DNA of 64,000 nucleotides from Phocoena phocoena (taxonomy: Eukaryota > Chordata > Mammalia > Artiodactyla > Phocoenidae), in assembly GCF_963924675.1 (NCBI RefSeq), contig NC_089232.1, positions 43,936,522 to 44,000,521 on the forward strand, read 5' to 3'. Position 1 is the first letter of the stretch. Each line of letters opens with the position of its first letter. Shown one piece after another: positions 1 to 29,880 of the stretch. The notes below the pieces were generated by a model. The model did no database searches, was not told where the DNA came from, and was given only the letters and a program-made list of their open reading frames with translations. Both the position numbers and the translations under genes were made by a program.

Positions 1-214
1 TTTTTTTTTTTTTTTTTTTTTTCCTGTACGTGGGCCTCTCACTGTTGTGGCCTCTCCCGTTGCGGAGCACAGGCTCCGGACGCGCAGGCTCAGCAGCCAT
101 GGCTCACGGGCCCAGCCGCTCCGCGGCATGTGGGATCTTCCCGGACTGGGGCACGAACCCGTGTCCCCTGCATCGGCAGGCAGACTCTCAACCACTGCGC
201 CACCAGGGAAGCCC
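1..214 (-). repeat. CHR-2-type tRNA-derived SINE, near full length
   Basis: Reads in reverse complement: a T22 run (its A-tail) at the window edge, then the CHR SINE body, ending in the reversed head ...CACCAGGGAAGCCC. The same unit recurs at 52173 and 63549 on the + strand. The compact body (about 190 bp plus tail) fits the cetacean CHR-2 class rather than the longer CHR-1 class. It lies in a PNPT1 intron. Confidence 0.85.
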
Positions 215-335
215 TTCCTGCTGTTTTTCACTGAGTTCTTATGTGTTTTAAATATTAATCCTTTTCAGTAAACATAATTTGTATGTATCATCTCCCTCTT
301 TGCCATATGTCTTTTAACTTTGCTGTGGTAGCCTA

Positions 336-800
336 CTATAAGCATACCTTGGAGAGACTACAAGTTCAGTTCCAAACCACTGCAATAAAGTGAATATCAC
401 AATAAAGCAAATCACACAAATTTTTTGATTTCCCAGTGCATATAAAATTTATGTTTTATACTATACTGTAGTCTATTAAGTGGGCAATAACATTACATCT
501 AAGAAAACAATGGACAAACCTTAATTTAAAAATACTTTATTGCTAAAAAATGCTAACCATCATCTGAACCTTCAGCAAGTCATAATCTTTTTGCTGGTGA
601 GGTTTTGAAAATTTCGAGAATTATCACGATGTGACACAAAGACACAAAATGAGCAAATGCTGTTGGAAAAACGGTGCTGATAGACCTGCTTGACACAAGG
701 TTGCCACAAACCTTCAATTTGTAAAAAAGGCATTATCTGCAAATAATTAAAAAGTTAAACACAATAAAGTGAAGTGCAGTAAAATGAGATATGCCTGTAT
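336..800. mobile_element. Tigger1-like DNA transposon with large internal deletion
   Basis: The ends are inverted repeats of the Tigger1 type (GCATACCTTGGAG at the left, GAGATATGCCTGTA at the right). The left arm has the CAATAAAGTGAATATCACAATAAAG motif family; the right arm has GTTGCCACAAACCTTCAATTTG. Both arms match Tigger1 as I remember it, but the transposase middle is missing, so this is a non-functional deletion derivative. It is an old element within a PNPT1 intron. Confidence 0.7.
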
Positions 801-3206
801 ATGTCTACAGTGAACCCAAAATCTTTACTTTTGAGGTCTTCTTAAAGAAATCCTCCCTTACCCCAAAGTCACAAAATTATGCACCTACTTCTTCTATTAA
901 CTTTCTAGTTTTAGCTATTAAATTTAGACTATTAATCTATCTTGGAGTTTATTCCTATACAAGGTATTAAGTAGAACTCTCCAGAGTGAGCCAATTTTGC
1001 AACACTGTTTACTAAAAGTTCATTTTTTTCCCATTGATTTGTAATGTTACCTTATCATATTCAAAGTTTATAAGTACATGTTTGAACTATACTCTCTTCC
1101 ATTGTTCTGTGAGTTAACCTGGGCCAGTGTCAGACTAATTATTATAGTTTTGGGATATATTTTAAAATCTGAGGGGCAAATCCCTTTTTATTCTTCCTTC
1201 TCTTCCCACCCCAAATTGTCTTAGCTCTTCTGTTACATTTGTTCTTTCATTTAAAATTTAGTATCACATCAAGTTCTGAAAAAAATCTTTCTATCCAATA
1301 CGATTTAGATTGGTTTTGCACTAAATTTACGGAATGAGTAAAACATGATATTTTTACAATTTCAATCACAGTCTTTACAATAAATATAGTCTACTGCTCC
1401 TTTGATTTGGGTTTTCTTTTATGACTTTTAATAAAAATTTTAAAAAATAACTATTAAATTTTGTATACTTGTTAGCCCTTCTGACAATGTCTTTTAACTA
1501 GAGTGTTTAGTCCATTAATGTTCAATTTAATTTTTTGAGTTTAGTCTGTCATTTTATTATTTTTGTTTAGCCCCTCTGTGTTTTGTTTTTCTATTCTTTC
1601 TGCCTTTTTAGATTAATTGAATATTTTTTAGATCTCCATTTGAATTTGTTTGCTTTTTAGCTATACCTCTGTGTTATTTTACACTGGTTACTACAGAGAA
1701 TACAGTATACATTCTTTTCACAGTCTGTTTACAGTTAATTTTTTTCACTTCACACAAAATGAGTAAAGTTTGCAACCACTTAGGTCCATTTGACCCTCCT
1801 TCCATCCTTTATACTGTAGTTGTCTTATGAGTTACATCTACATGTGTTGTAACTCCACAAGGCAACATTATAACTTTTATTTTAAACAGTTACATACTTA
1901 AAGAAGAGGGAAAAGATAGTCTTTTATATTGACCCACATATTTACCATTTCTGATGCTTTTTTATTTCTTCCTGAATATCTAAGTTTCCATTTAGTATTA
2001 TTTTGCTTCAATCTGACAGGACTTCATTTAGTATTGTCCTATGGATGTTCTGATAACAAATTCTTATTTTTCATTTATCTGAAAATGTCTTTATCTTTTT
2101 ACAAAGAATCTTTTGCCAGAATATAGATTCTGGGTTGATGCTTTCTTCTTTCAGAACTTAAAGAAATGGTCTACAGTTTTTTGTTCTCCATTTTTTTTCT
2201 GATGAGAAATCAGGGCTCATTCAAATCATTGTTCCCTGTATGGTATTTTTTGTTTTCAACTGGGTGCTTTCAAGATTTTCTGTCTTTGGTTTCAGCAGTA
2301 TGACTATGAAAAGTGTGGTTTTCTTTTATTTGTCCTACTAAGAGTTTCTTGAGCTTTAAACCTATAAATTTGTATCTTTCATCAAACTTGAGAAATTTCA
2401 GCTGTAATTTCTTCAATTTTTTTTTCTATCTTATTCTCTCTTTTCTCTCATTCTGGGGTTGCAAGTACATATATTAGTCCTTTTGATATTGTCCCACAGG
2501 TCCTGGAGGCTATGTTCTTTTTTCCCTCCCTCGTTCTGTAGAGTGGGCAGTTTCTTCTAATCCATCTTCATGTTCACTGACTCTTGCCATCTTCTTTCCA
2601 TTATGATTTATTTTTCAGTTCTAGAATTTCTATTGGTTCTTTTTTATGTCTCTGAATATAATTATGATAGCTATTGAAAATCCTTGTCTGTTAATCCAAC
2701 ATTGAATCAGCTCAGGGTCAGGCTCTATTCATTTTCTTTTCTCTTGAGGATGGGCCCCATTTCCTGTTGTTGTTTTTTTTCTTGTAGGTTGTATCCTGGA
2801 TGTTGTGAATGATACATTGTAGAGTCTCTGGATTATGTTATGTCCCTACAGTCTTCTTAGATTAACCTTACTTTTTTTCCCCCCAATTTTAAGCAGTTAG
2901 TTTTATTGGCTGAACCTTTATTGAGGATTCCTTTAGGGTCAGGTTTTAAAATATTCCTCTTCCTGTCCTCCTCCCCCAGCACTCCCTAGTGCTTTACATA
3001 TGTAGTCTATGTGATATTAGACTTCTGGATTATTGAGATTTACACATAATATTTATAATGTGTAAGTAATATAATTTCTAATGTTTATGGAATGAATAAA
3101 TGTTTACTGTACTTTGGCAAGCTTTGAATAGAATGTACTTATTTCTTTAAAAGCTAAGTGGGTTCTTCAAATGTTTTTAGTTTTCATCTTCGTTGTTAGT
3201 AAATTA
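801..3206. repeat. PNPT1 intron, T-rich old L1-like sequence
   Basis: No exon is visible here. The stretch is strongly T-rich on the + strand, and parts of it (about 1480-2530) read like reverse-complement 3' region of an old L1M element. No intact reading frame remains. I could not place the exact L1 subfamily or its boundaries by eye. Confidence 0.4.
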
Positions 3207-3222
3207 AAGCCTGAGGAATTTT

Positions 3223-3417
3223 TGGTTTTTTTTAAAAGAAGATGTTGGGGGTAGGAGTTTATTTATTTTTGCTGTGTTGGGTCTTTGTTTCTGTGCGAGG
3301 GCTTTCACTAGTTGTGGCAAGCGGGGGCCACTCTTCATCGCAGTGCGCAGGCCTCTCACTATCATAGCCTCTCTTGTTGCGGAGCACAGGCTCCAGACGC
3401 ACAGGCTCAGTAGTTGT
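3223..3417 (-). repeat. 5'-truncated CHR SINE inserted just upstream of a PNPT1 exon
   Basis: A reverse-oriented CHR SINE fragment (GCTGTGTTGGGTCTTTG ... GCTCAGTAGTTGT). It is flanked by an exact 16-bp target-site duplication, AAGCCTGAGGAATTTT, at 3207-3222 and 3418-3433, which proves a retrotransposition event. The right-hand duplication runs straight into the polypyrimidine tract of the exon that begins at 3450, so the SINE ends only 32 nt before that exon. Confidence 0.8.
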
Positions 3418-3449
3418 AAGCCTGAGGAATTTTATTTCTTCTTTTTTAG

Positions 3450-20236
<16,787 letters not shown>

Positions 20237-21560
20237 CTTTTTTTTTTTTTTTTAAGAATTCTAGAGTGATATTCTGTATAGCAAAATTTCAGTAGTATCT
20301 TCTAATGTGTAGATTTATATATAATATAAATGTATTCTAATGATTTATATTAAAATGCTCACTTTACGTGTTCCATTTTTTAATTCCAAATTACCTATAT
20401 TACTCTTACTTACATTATAAATCAATACATATTTATTACTAAAAGTAAGTCATTTTTATGTCTTAGAAAAGACTACCCTTTAAATCTTGTACTTTTGAAA
20501 TATCTGAAAAATTTAGAAATAATGGGTCACATTTGCTGCTATGATGGATTTCTTCCTACATATTTTTCTTCCTCCTATACAGTAGTGACAGTTTACTCTT
20601 AGCCATCTTATGGTTTACCTCTGCATAATAGCTTTACTTACCCACAACTGTTTCACAAACTGAAACTTACCATATTCAAAACCAGTGCCTATTTCTTTAG
20701 TACAGTTACCAGATATAGTAAGGAGCTGAGGGAGCTAATTTGATCTAATTTTAATGATATACCACCTTTCAAATTGGTCACAAAACCATAAACATAGTGG
20801 AGTAAATGTTATAAATGGGATCCTGTTGAGAATGAGGTAATACATTTTTCAAATTTAGAAAATACAGAAAAATAATTTACTCATCATATAGAACTAGGTC
20901 ATTTTGTGTGTGTATGTTGCTAATGTATGGATGTTCTTGGTGGAAGGGATGGAGGAATCATGATTTTCAGTTAATAAGTAAATGTTTGAAACAGCCGTGT
21001 TTAGAGGCTATTGATATAATTATTAGTAATAGCTGTAAGATGATGTTTATTCCCATTTTTTAATATATCACATTATAATTCCACAAAAAAAGTAAATGAT
21101 TCGTGGAAGTCATAATTTAGAATCTTCCTCCTTTTATAAATCTGATAAAATATTTGTAAATTCTTGACTCAGGGCTAACTAGTTCAGAAAATACTAAAAG
21201 TGTAGCTGACCAAAGATTTTTTAAATGTGGGTATTTAAGTCAGTAAACATTGATTATGTATATGTATAGTATGTAAAATAGCATGACAGGCAATGTTGAT
21301 ATACTTTCTGAACTATTGAAGATCAACTGAAAATGAAAGATTAAATTTAAATTATATGCTTTGTACATTTCATTGTTCTATTTTATAATAGTGACAAAAA
21401 AATTTTTATTCTCACTTTGTCTTCTGTTTAAGACATAACCCTTACTGGTAGAATTTCAAAATTGTAATTTATGTTTTTCTTGAGTTTTAGATTTTATTTT
21501 TCAAAAAGACTCCCAGCTGCTAATAATATGGAAAAATAAAGCTAGTTCTTAAACTCTAGA
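20237..21560 (+). other. PNPT1: PNPT1 3' UTR (probable extent)
   Basis: Begins right after TGA with a T-run. It is AT-rich with no reading frame. Two poly(A) signals are possible: ATTAAA at about 20349 (short UTR) and AATAAA at 21535 (UTR of about 1.3 kb). Which is used cannot be told from the sequence. Confidence 0.5.
21535..21540 (+). promoter_or_regulatory. Candidate PNPT1 poly(A) signal AATAAA
   Basis: The only AATAAA in the first 1.6 kb after the stop codon. The downstream GT-rich element is weak, so confidence is moderate. Confidence 0.4.
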
Positions 21561-22944
21561 GACCAGTAGTGCCACAAAGTGAAAATACAGGTCACTAACT
21601 ACAAACCACGAAAAGGGTCTCATTTCCACTTAAATCAAGAGCGTACACTTTATGTCTGGACTTATTTTTCACATTCACATCTTGGTAGTTTTCCCTGCTT
21701 TCCAAAAAAGGTTTTCTATGAGGGCTATCATATGCTAAGATCTCTAAATTATAATGACTTAAATCAAATTGAGTTCCCATTTTGGTAGTTAGTGCAATAT
21801 AGGTACTTAAAGACTTTTTCCTTTATAACCTTTGTTATTGATGTCTCCTTGCCCATAAATTACAGTTTTTTAATACATTTTTTCTTCTCTTATAGAATAT
21901 CTTGAAGTTCTAGATCTAACATCAATATCTTTCTCACTTCAGTTCAGCCAAGCATGGCATTCATTTATTCAACACTTACTATGTGCCAGGTACTATAATG
22001 TGTACAGCAGATGCATCAGTAAACAAAACAGATAAAGTTCCAATGCTCACATTCTAGTGGATGGAAGCAATAAGTATACAACATCTCAGATAGTGGTAGG
22101 TTCTTTAAAGAAAAACAAATGGGTAAGGGGATAGAGTGATTTAAAAAAAAAAAAAAAAGGTACTATATTAGATGAAATGATCCAGAATAGCACCTCTGAG
22201 TAGGTGACATTTGAGCAGAGACCTGAATGAAGTGGAAGAAGATGTGCAGCTATTTGGAAAAGAAAATTCCAGATAAAGGGACTAACAACTTTATTGATAT
22301 TGTATGTCTGGAATATATAGCAGCCTTTCCCTTCTATAAACCAATTTCACAGTCTTTTACTCCTTAATCTTGTGCCTGTTCTTCATCAGAATTAGAAAGC
22401 AAATTTTATTAAAGAATATAAAACAAGAGATAGCCAGTGCAAGGTGATATTTTTAAAGCATTTAATCTGGCAAGAATATACCTGGTTACTTGTAAGAAGA
22501 CAGAAGATACCGAAGTCGTGTAAAAGTTTAAAAAGCTTTTACAAAATTCTAGGCTCATCAGAGACTAGGGTGGTAGGCAGCATAAATGGAAAAGAGAATG
22601 TGTCTTGGTATCAAGGGACAGAAACCAATCTAAGTTAAGCTAAAGCAACGGGGGATTTTTATCACAGGGCCATGAATTTATTTCACAGAAGGCAAGTCAC
22701 ACTCCCTGTGGCAGACTTGAACCAGGACTGTCAAGTTATCAGGAACTAAGACAGTTCTCCCTACCTATAGAGTCTCATGGCCTCTCATTTGTGCTGCTTT
22801 CCATATAACAGCTTTTTTCTTCTATGCAAACGTGTTTTCATATCATGGGACAAAAGATGGCTATCCCACAGGAAGTTACTTGTCTCTGAGTTCAACTTCT
22901 GGAGGAGAAAACGATAGGCTCAGCTTGAGAAAGGTGTCAAACCT

Positions 22945-23139
22945 GATTAGGATTGCCAGATAAAACAACAGAATGCTAAGTGAAACTGGAATTTCAGGTA
23001 AACAAATGTTCAGTGTCCTATGGCCCATGCAATATTTGGGATATACTTATATTTTTAAAAAATATTCCTTGTTTATTTGAAATTCAAATTTAACTGGGTA
23101 TCCTGTATTTTTGTTTGCTAAATCTGGTAACCCTAAACT
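22945..23139. mobile_element. Palindromic MITE-like element with terminal inverted repeats
   Basis: Left end TTAGGATTGCCAGA and right end TCTGGTAACCCTAA are inverted repeats with two mismatches. The arms also mirror each other inside (GGAATTTCAGGTAAACAAA against TTTGAAATTC-type text). About 195 bp, non-coding. I recognise it as a common mammalian DNA-transposon remnant but cannot name the family safely. Confidence 0.5.
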
Positions 23140-23518
23140 TGGTGCAAGCAACTAGTCAGAGAATTCTCAAGGGCTCACTCCTTGGGAAGGGAGAATGTTC
23201 AGAAAAAATGGACTGAGCCAATACCAAGATACTGCAAAACAAATGTAAAAAGAAAATGGATAGACTTAGATTAACTCAGAAGGGGATGTAGCTGGAAGAA
23301 AAAGAAGCAGTTAGGACTGAGGATTTCAGCCTGACCTTTTGAAGATAGTAGGATCTGTGACATGAATAGTAAACCTGAGGGGGCAAAATAGTTTTGAAGA
23401 GAAAGATGTCTGACTTATTAAATATGAGTATGAAGTCACCAACCAACATATTGGTTGGATATTCACCTTAATATCCTAGAAAGCAGTTGGGGCGTAAGTG
23501 ACTTTTGCAGAGATAATT

Positions 23519-23557
23519 AAAACAACTCCAAAAAAAAAAAAAAAAAAAAACAACTCC
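23519..23557 (+). repeat. Poly(A) run flanked by an 11-bp direct repeat
   Basis: AAAACAACTCC occurs at 23519-23529 and again at 23547-23557, separated only by A residues. The 5' junction is TT|AAAA, the L1 endonuclease consensus. This looks like a retro-insertion that carried nothing but its A-tail. Confidence 0.7.
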
Positions 23558-24660
23558 AGTTTTACCATCTCAAGCATATCTCAAATCACTGCAACAAGTT
23601 TCAAAATTAGTCTGAAATTTACAAAATTAATTTAAAGGTAATTAAAACTACCTACTATGAGCACAGTACTAAATGATGGAATTGTTTCCTTCTGAGACTT
23701 ATATATACTCTAATATAGAGTCAATAACTTATGAAAGGCAGACTGATGAGCAGTCTAGTAAGGGTTTTTAAAAAGTCATAAAAAGGAAAAGAATAGGTTA
23801 ATTCTAACTGGAAGACAAAGGGAAAGTTTCTAAGAAGTGCAATTTGAATAGGACTTCATTATGGAGAGGTGATATTTGAGCTGGGCTTTAAAGGATGATT
23901 ATAAAGGGAAAGGCTGCCTGTGGAGTGGAACAGTTTTACCAGTGGATAAAGAAGACAGTAAATAGAGGTCAGATTGTAGAGGGGTTTCGAATATTAGACT
24001 TAGGACTCCGAACTTTATCCTGCGTGTGTTGGGAAACACTGAAGAATACCCAATATCTCATGAAAACCCAAACTGCGTAGTTGGTTATAGTTTTGATATT
24101 GACTATAAAATTTAATGCAATTGCCAAGGACTCATAAGTTAGAAGAGATGATATTTTTTTAAGTATAAAAATATGTAGGCCATTATCATTTATGAAAACA
24201 GATAAATTATCTTAATATTGGCAATAGCTATTAGGACAAAGTAGTTCTATAAGAATGCAAGAATGGGTAAGCATATAATCTCTATAATGAATTATAGAGA
24301 AAAACCGTATAATAACCAGATGCGAAAGAGTCAATTTATAGAATTCGATGTACACTTCCTAGAGAATTTAGAATATTAGGAAACGTCCTTAACTTGGAAA
24401 ATGGTATCTATCAGAAATTAAGAACATGTATACAACACTGCAGATGTTGCCATTAAAGTCAGGAACAAAACAAGAATCACCACTATTATTCTCATCAGTA
24501 TTCTAAGGTCCTAATCAATGTGATGAGATTAAACAGAGGTGGAGAAGAACAGAAACATTTGCAGATGATCATCTAAAAAACACTTTAAATTGTTATAGAA
24601 CAGTTAGAACTAATAAGAGAGCAGTGGCCACATATGTTTGCCAAAATAAATAGCAGTCAA

Positions 24661-26060
24661 ACGTTGCCGTGGTATGAGCTCATTTCCACTTCTCTTTTTC
24701 CAGGCTTCACGGAGCTACACCAGCAGTGAGTTTGCCCCATCCCCTGTGGTCCTGACCAGGGTTAAATCTTCAGTCCCAAAGTCAATGAAGTCTTGACCTC
24801 CAGCCCCCTTGATCAAGCACCCTAAAAATCCAGTCCCAAGCGTACTCCTCCAGCTCCTGCTAGTACATGCTAGCATATTATTTCAGTCCCTTTGGTGTGT
24901 AATCTTCCTTATCAGGCAAAGCAGTCCCCAGGTCACTACCTGTGAAATCAGCTGTCAAATGCAGTTAAATACTGCAACCAGATTTAACCCTAGTTACCAC
25001 AGCCTCTCAGCTACAAGAAATGGGAGCAACTATGGAGGAGGTCTTTCTGCAAGGGGGAAGTGTTATCTCTTACTAGGAGTTATAAGCCACTTCTGCAGCC
25101 CCTGAGGATCCAAGGATATCTACAGAGCCAAAATATGGGCATCCATCCCATGTTTCAAAGCTTCAGGCTTTCCCAGCCAGGGCCCTAGCTGCACAGCAAG
25201 CCTCCCTAGGCTGAGCATTCAAATATCTTTAGAGCTCTGTAACTGTCAAATCCCGTATCTGTTTTTCCACTGCAGGGAATAAGGGCCTCTTTATGAAGAC
25301 CAAAGAGCCCCCCCCTGGCTCCCAAATGTAGTTTTTAACTGTGCATTAAGTGCCCTCAATTCATTAGCCCTCAGCAAGGGAGTAGTACAACTTAATTGGC
25401 CACCTCTCCTCTCCTCATAAGCATTGTTTCTCCCATATCTTTCAAATCCTGAACTGTTGAATAGGCAACAGCATTCACCCCTTCTAGGATGTTTTCCTAG
25501 GTCACTACCTGTGAAATCAGTAGTCAAATGGCCACCTTGTGCCAGGGACTGAGTAAACCATTCCCCAAACCCCATCTTACTGTCTGATTTCTGACATCAC
25601 TCCCTGTATCACCTATGTCAGTTCTGGTCCTCAGAGAAGCAGATGCCAAGAAGGGATCTGCAAGATATTAATTGGGGGAAATGTCTGTGATGGATAAAAT
25701 ACGTGGGCTCAGGAATTGACAGGAAGAGCCTGCAGACCATAGTGCAAGTCTGACCTCTGTAAAAGCAGGAAGGGAAGGAAATACTGGGTGGAGCTTCAGA
25801 CTAGTGTATTTCCAAGGAAGTCTCATCCTGGCTGTTAAGTTCCCCAAGCCAAAGTTGCCATTAGAGGAGTTCTGCTTTGGACAAGAAAGGACAAGTTTTA
25901 TATCCCTGCTGTGCTGAGTCACTGGCTGGGAGCAGCTGGAGGTATTTGTGGCACAAACATAATGGTGGAGCCCAAAAGGCAGCTTGCTGTCAGATAACTT
26001 ATGTTCCCCAGAGTAGGTTCTCTTTAAGGAGATCAGAGTGGTGCACTTTAAGGCCACCAC
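24661..26060. other. Intergenic segment of uncertain origin, possibly a decayed retroelement
   Basis: GC content is higher than the flanks. A motif of about 28 bp (AGGTCACTACCTGTGAAATCA and a little more) occurs at about 24930 and again at about 25500. Reading frames of 90-130 codons on both strands overlap one another and have no recognisable domain, so I do not call a gene. Confidence 0.3.
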
Positions 26061-26167
26061 ACCAACCAAAAATCAAAACAAATTATAAAACTATAGCAAT
26101 TAACTGTCATACTAGAGTTGGCCAAATAAAACAATGGAAAAAGAACAGTGAATTCAGACTCAAATCT

Positions 26168-26200
26168 AGATATATGTGTGTATATGTGTGTGTGTGTCTG
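26168..26200 (+). repeat. (TG)n microsatellite
   Basis: About 30 bp of TATGTGTGTATATGTGTGTGTGTG-type simple repeat (pattern only). Followed at 26607-26632 by a 26-base A-run. Confidence 0.8.
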
Positions 26201-28097
26201 TGAATTTAATAAAGAATATGATTTAAATAGCATTTCATATTATTTCATCTATAAATGATGTTAACAGTTGGCTCTCCATTGGGAGGAAAAATTTTAAATT
26301 GACATCCTACTTCATATATACAAAAAATTTCAAGTGGATTAGAGAACTAAACATTAAAAAGCCATAAAAACATGACAGAATACCTTGGTTAAACATGGAA
26401 AATTAATAACACGGTTAAATAATTTTTTTAAAAAGTAGAGCCCAAAGGGCAAACAAAAGAGACAATAGCAGACAAGAGATTTTAATAAATGTTGGTTGCA
26501 TAACAAGCAAATAGAAGAGCAGTGGTAAATTTAGCAGAACAGAGGAAGTCACAATCTATATGACCCCAGAGGTGATCAGATAAGAAAAGAGAACAAATTA
26601 TCTCCACAAAAAAAAAAAAAAAAAAAAAAAAACAAAGGATCAGGGGTGAGAATTTGAGGGCAAGGTAAAAGTCTATACAGAGAGGGGCTATATGCCTAAC
26701 TCCACTTCCCAAACCCACATAACCAAAGGACTACCATCCCTACACACATACACACACACGTACCCATACACGCCCTTGTAACACTGCCACCTACCACCTC
26801 AGAAGAATGAGATGCTAGGTACCAGAGATGCTGCAATGGTGAGAAAAACATACTCCCCGGACTCATGAAAATTTTTCATCTACATGTGGAGACAGTTATT
26901 AATAAAAACTCATACAAATAAATATAAAGCTACAAGTATGACAGAGGCTACAATGGAGGGGTGCATGATGCTATAAGTGTAATAGGAAGATAAAATGAAT
27001 ACTCTGGTTGTCTTCCTAGCATCTACTTTACCCATATCACATAGTATAACATACATGGGATTTGGGTAGGACTAACCCCACCCGCAACTACAAGCATGGG
27101 CCCTGATTTGCCTCAGCCAGTCCAGTACATGACATTCCCTAGACCACAAAACTCTAGGTTCAGGAGTGGGCATGTGACCTAAGTTAGTATAATCACAATG
27201 CAACTGGAGATATGTGAAGAAACTCTTTTGATGTGAAGAACTATGTAGCCTTGGGAGCTCTTGGCTACCATCTTAAGATACAAAAGGAATCAGCCTTAGG
27301 ATGGATTTGGCAGAGCAGAAAGTAGAACTGAGAGGCAGAAGAAAATCAAGTTCTCACTGATACTCTTGAGTCACTCAGTTAAATCAATCCTGAGGTTCAT
27401 CTTATCTTCAGACTTTCTATTCACATGAGCCAATAAATTGTCTTATCATTTAAATCGATGTGAATTGGGTTTTTTGGTTCCACAGGGATTTGACCTAGTC
27501 AAGGAAGTCTCTTCTACATAAGTGATAATTGTGGTGACATCTGAAGGATAAAGATAAAGCAGGAGTCATCATGAGATGACTGGAAAGAAGGAAGTTCAGA
27601 CAAATAAGTGTCAATTTTAACTTAGATCAAGTAAAATGGGTTGAAAAATGTCCATTGGCATTATCAACAAAGATGTCTTTAGTGAGTTTATCAAGAGCTT
27701 TTTGGTGAGGGCTGGGTGATGGAAACTACAATAGATAGGTTCAATTAAGGAGTCCAGTGGTGAGGTGAGGAAATGTAGGGAGTATAAACAACTTTAACCC
27801 TTGAACAGTTTGGCTGAAAAGGGGAAGAGAAATAGGAATGTAGCTGAAGAGGATGTAGGTTATCAGTTTTGATGACTTATTTAAATGGAGAAGGTCTTAA
27901 AGATTAATCACCTCAAGGAAAAAAGTGAATGAATATAGCAAAGAAACTTTCATAAAAGTTTTTCACAAAAACATTGCCCAGAATTAGGAAGGGTAAAAAC
28001 AGAAAGCCTCACATTTCAAGGACACGAGTCAGTAAGACTGAGAACCCAGTTTACTCTGTAGAGATTACTATATTTTTTAATCCTCAAGAATTAAAAA
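26201..28097. other. Intergenic spacer with L1-like and LTR-like remnants
   Basis: About 26290-26480 resembles decayed L1. About 27020-27500 resembles an old solo LTR of the MaLR/ERVL kind: its end has GAGCCAATAAATTGTCTTATC and GGGTTTTTTGGTTCCACAG. No viral reading frame is present. Assignment is by text memory only. Confidence 0.35.
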
Positions 28098-28104
28098 GTG
28101 TAAT

Positions 28105-28307
28105 GTGCCCTCAAGCGACATTTGGCAATGATGGGAGATAATTTTGATTATCACAACAGGAGGATGGGGTGCAATACTACTGGCATCTGGTGGGTAGAAG
28201 CCAGGAATGCAGCTAATCATCCTGTAACGCACAGGACAGCCTCTCACAACAAAGAATTATCCAGCCCAAAATGTCAGTGGTGCCAAAACTGTAAAACCCT
28301 GCTCTAG
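28105..28307 (+). mobile_element. MER20 hAT DNA transposon remnant
   Basis: Reads GACATTTGGCAATG, then ACTACTGGCATCTGGTGGGT, then GCACAGGACAGCCTCTCACA, then AAAGAATTATCCAGCCCAAA, the MER20 order. The 5' end is damaged. Confidence 0.75.
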
Positions 28308-29379
28308 GAATTTAACCTATGCATATATTGGCACACATGAAACAACTTCTGTACAATCATTTATTGTCTGAAATTATGCACTATTGGAAATGACATATAT
28401 AGAGACAGAAAAAATGGTTTAAATAAACTAGGGTACATTAGTACAATAGTATGTACGGTATTCCATTATTTGTGTTTAAAAAAAAAAGATGGTAGGTATA
28501 AATTTACATATACAGATATAGAAATCTATCTCAACCCTTGGAGTGGAACTTGCCCGAAGAAAACCTTTGCTGGGGAATACACATTGTTGCAGTGCATTAC
28601 TGCCCTCAGTGTGTCTTGGAGAATCCTGCTCTGGCCCTCTGTCTATGTTTCTCTCCATGGGATGAGAAGTCCATGAAACCAAGGGATGTGTCCACTTGGA
28701 ACCCACTCTTCCCTTTCTAGACCATGCTCTGGGCACCCTGGAATTCCCTGCCCCAAAGGCCAAGCCTGCTCCCAGGGTCTGCACAGTACTCTTCCCAAAT
28801 TCTGTCCTTAATTGGCCACTGAGGAGTGGCCAAAGGGTGACTACATTCAGGGAGAGTAGACATAGACAGAGCTTGGACAAAAGGCTGGGGTACCCTCTGT
28901 GCGCACATGAGGGCTGTCTAACTGCAGGCAGAGCTGAGGTGTGAGAAGAGAAGGCAGGCTAAGGACTTCAGGAGCCAAAGGGAGACTCTGGAACTCTGAG
29001 GAGTTCAAGAATTCTAGATTTGAATTTGGAATCTGGTTTCCAGGCCATATGAAAATATATTGCTTAGGGTATACCAAAGGTAGGAAAAGAAAATATATTT
29101 TATTTAATAGCTTGATTTAAAATTTTTAAATCTCTAGACATATGGTATATGGTCTTCCTTTTGTGTGCTTGTCCTGGACCTTACAAATGTTAGAGGTTGG
29201 CCTGTTGCAGAAAAGAGAATCCCTGTGACCTAGGGCAAGAAAAAATCAAGAACCTGTGCCTGAGGATCCAGCAAGGGGCAGAGATGAGTGCTGAGGGTTT
29301 AACTCTGTTCCCTTATTTCAGATATTGGGGAGTACAGCAAAAGGGATACTAAGGGGAAGGTGGAAGGGATGCTTTGAAA
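28308..29379. other. Intergenic spacer, L1-like start then unassigned
   Basis: About 28310-28520 is decayed sense L1 3' text. The rest is moderately GC-rich, with overlapping frames on both strands and no domain or splice signature. I see no gene. Confidence 0.4.
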
Positions 29380-29880
29380 CACTGTTCAGATCATTCCACT
29401 CCTTAGTTCAAAACTCTCCAATGGATTTGCAACTCATTCAAAGCAAAACCCAAGGCCCTTCAAGACAGCCTCTCCCCCACTCCCAACCTTACTTCCCACC
29501 ATTTCCCCCCCTTTCTCACTCCACTCCAATCATACTGGTTTCCTTGCTATCCCTCTCACTCACTCAGCATGCTTATAGCCTCAAGGCCTTTGTACTTGTA
29601 GTTACTGCTTTCTGGCTCTCCCTTCCCCTAGGGAAATGCATGGCAGACTGCCTCCCCTCAAGAGACACCATTACCTTTGCCATACTCACTCTCTAACCTT
29701 CTGCTACTCTTTTTTTTGGTCACAACATTTATCAGTACCTGGCATAGATTTGTTTACTGTCTTCCTGCACTAGGATGTAAGCTCCATGAAAGAGGGACTT
29801 TTTCTATTTATTCACTGTATAGAACAATGTCTAGCACATAATATATGCTCAACAAATATTTGCTGAATGATTGAATAAAT
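29380..29880 (+). repeat. L2 LINE 3' fragment
   Basis: Shows the L2 3' order: CCAATGGATTTGCAACTCAT, AAGGCCTTTGTACTTG, AGGATGTAAGCTCCATGAAA, then CTCAACAAATATTTGCTGAA and TGAATAAAT. The 123-codon frame at 29325-29696 is a by-product of this repeat. Confidence 0.75.

Larger units (their letters stand above)
21561..24660. other. Intergenic spacer with old mammalian repeats
   Basis: No gene. An ancient repeat lies at about 21958-22260 (TTCAACACTTACTATGTGCCAG, then GTAGGTGACATTTGAGCAGAG). Another piece of what looks like the same family lies at about 23850-24060. Neither could be named with confidence. A TIR element (22945) and a poly(A)-only insertion (23519) are listed separately. Confidence 0.45.

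Noticed and set aside
1..3449. Search for the preceding PNPT1 exon (ending in the GQTQ region)
   Set aside because: No in-frame match with splice sites is present; the exon must lie upstream of the window.
25668..26203. Overlapping frames of 133 and 108 codons on opposite strands
   Set aside because: No domain, no splice context, no CpG promoter, and mutually exclusive frames; likely chance in GC-richer spacer.
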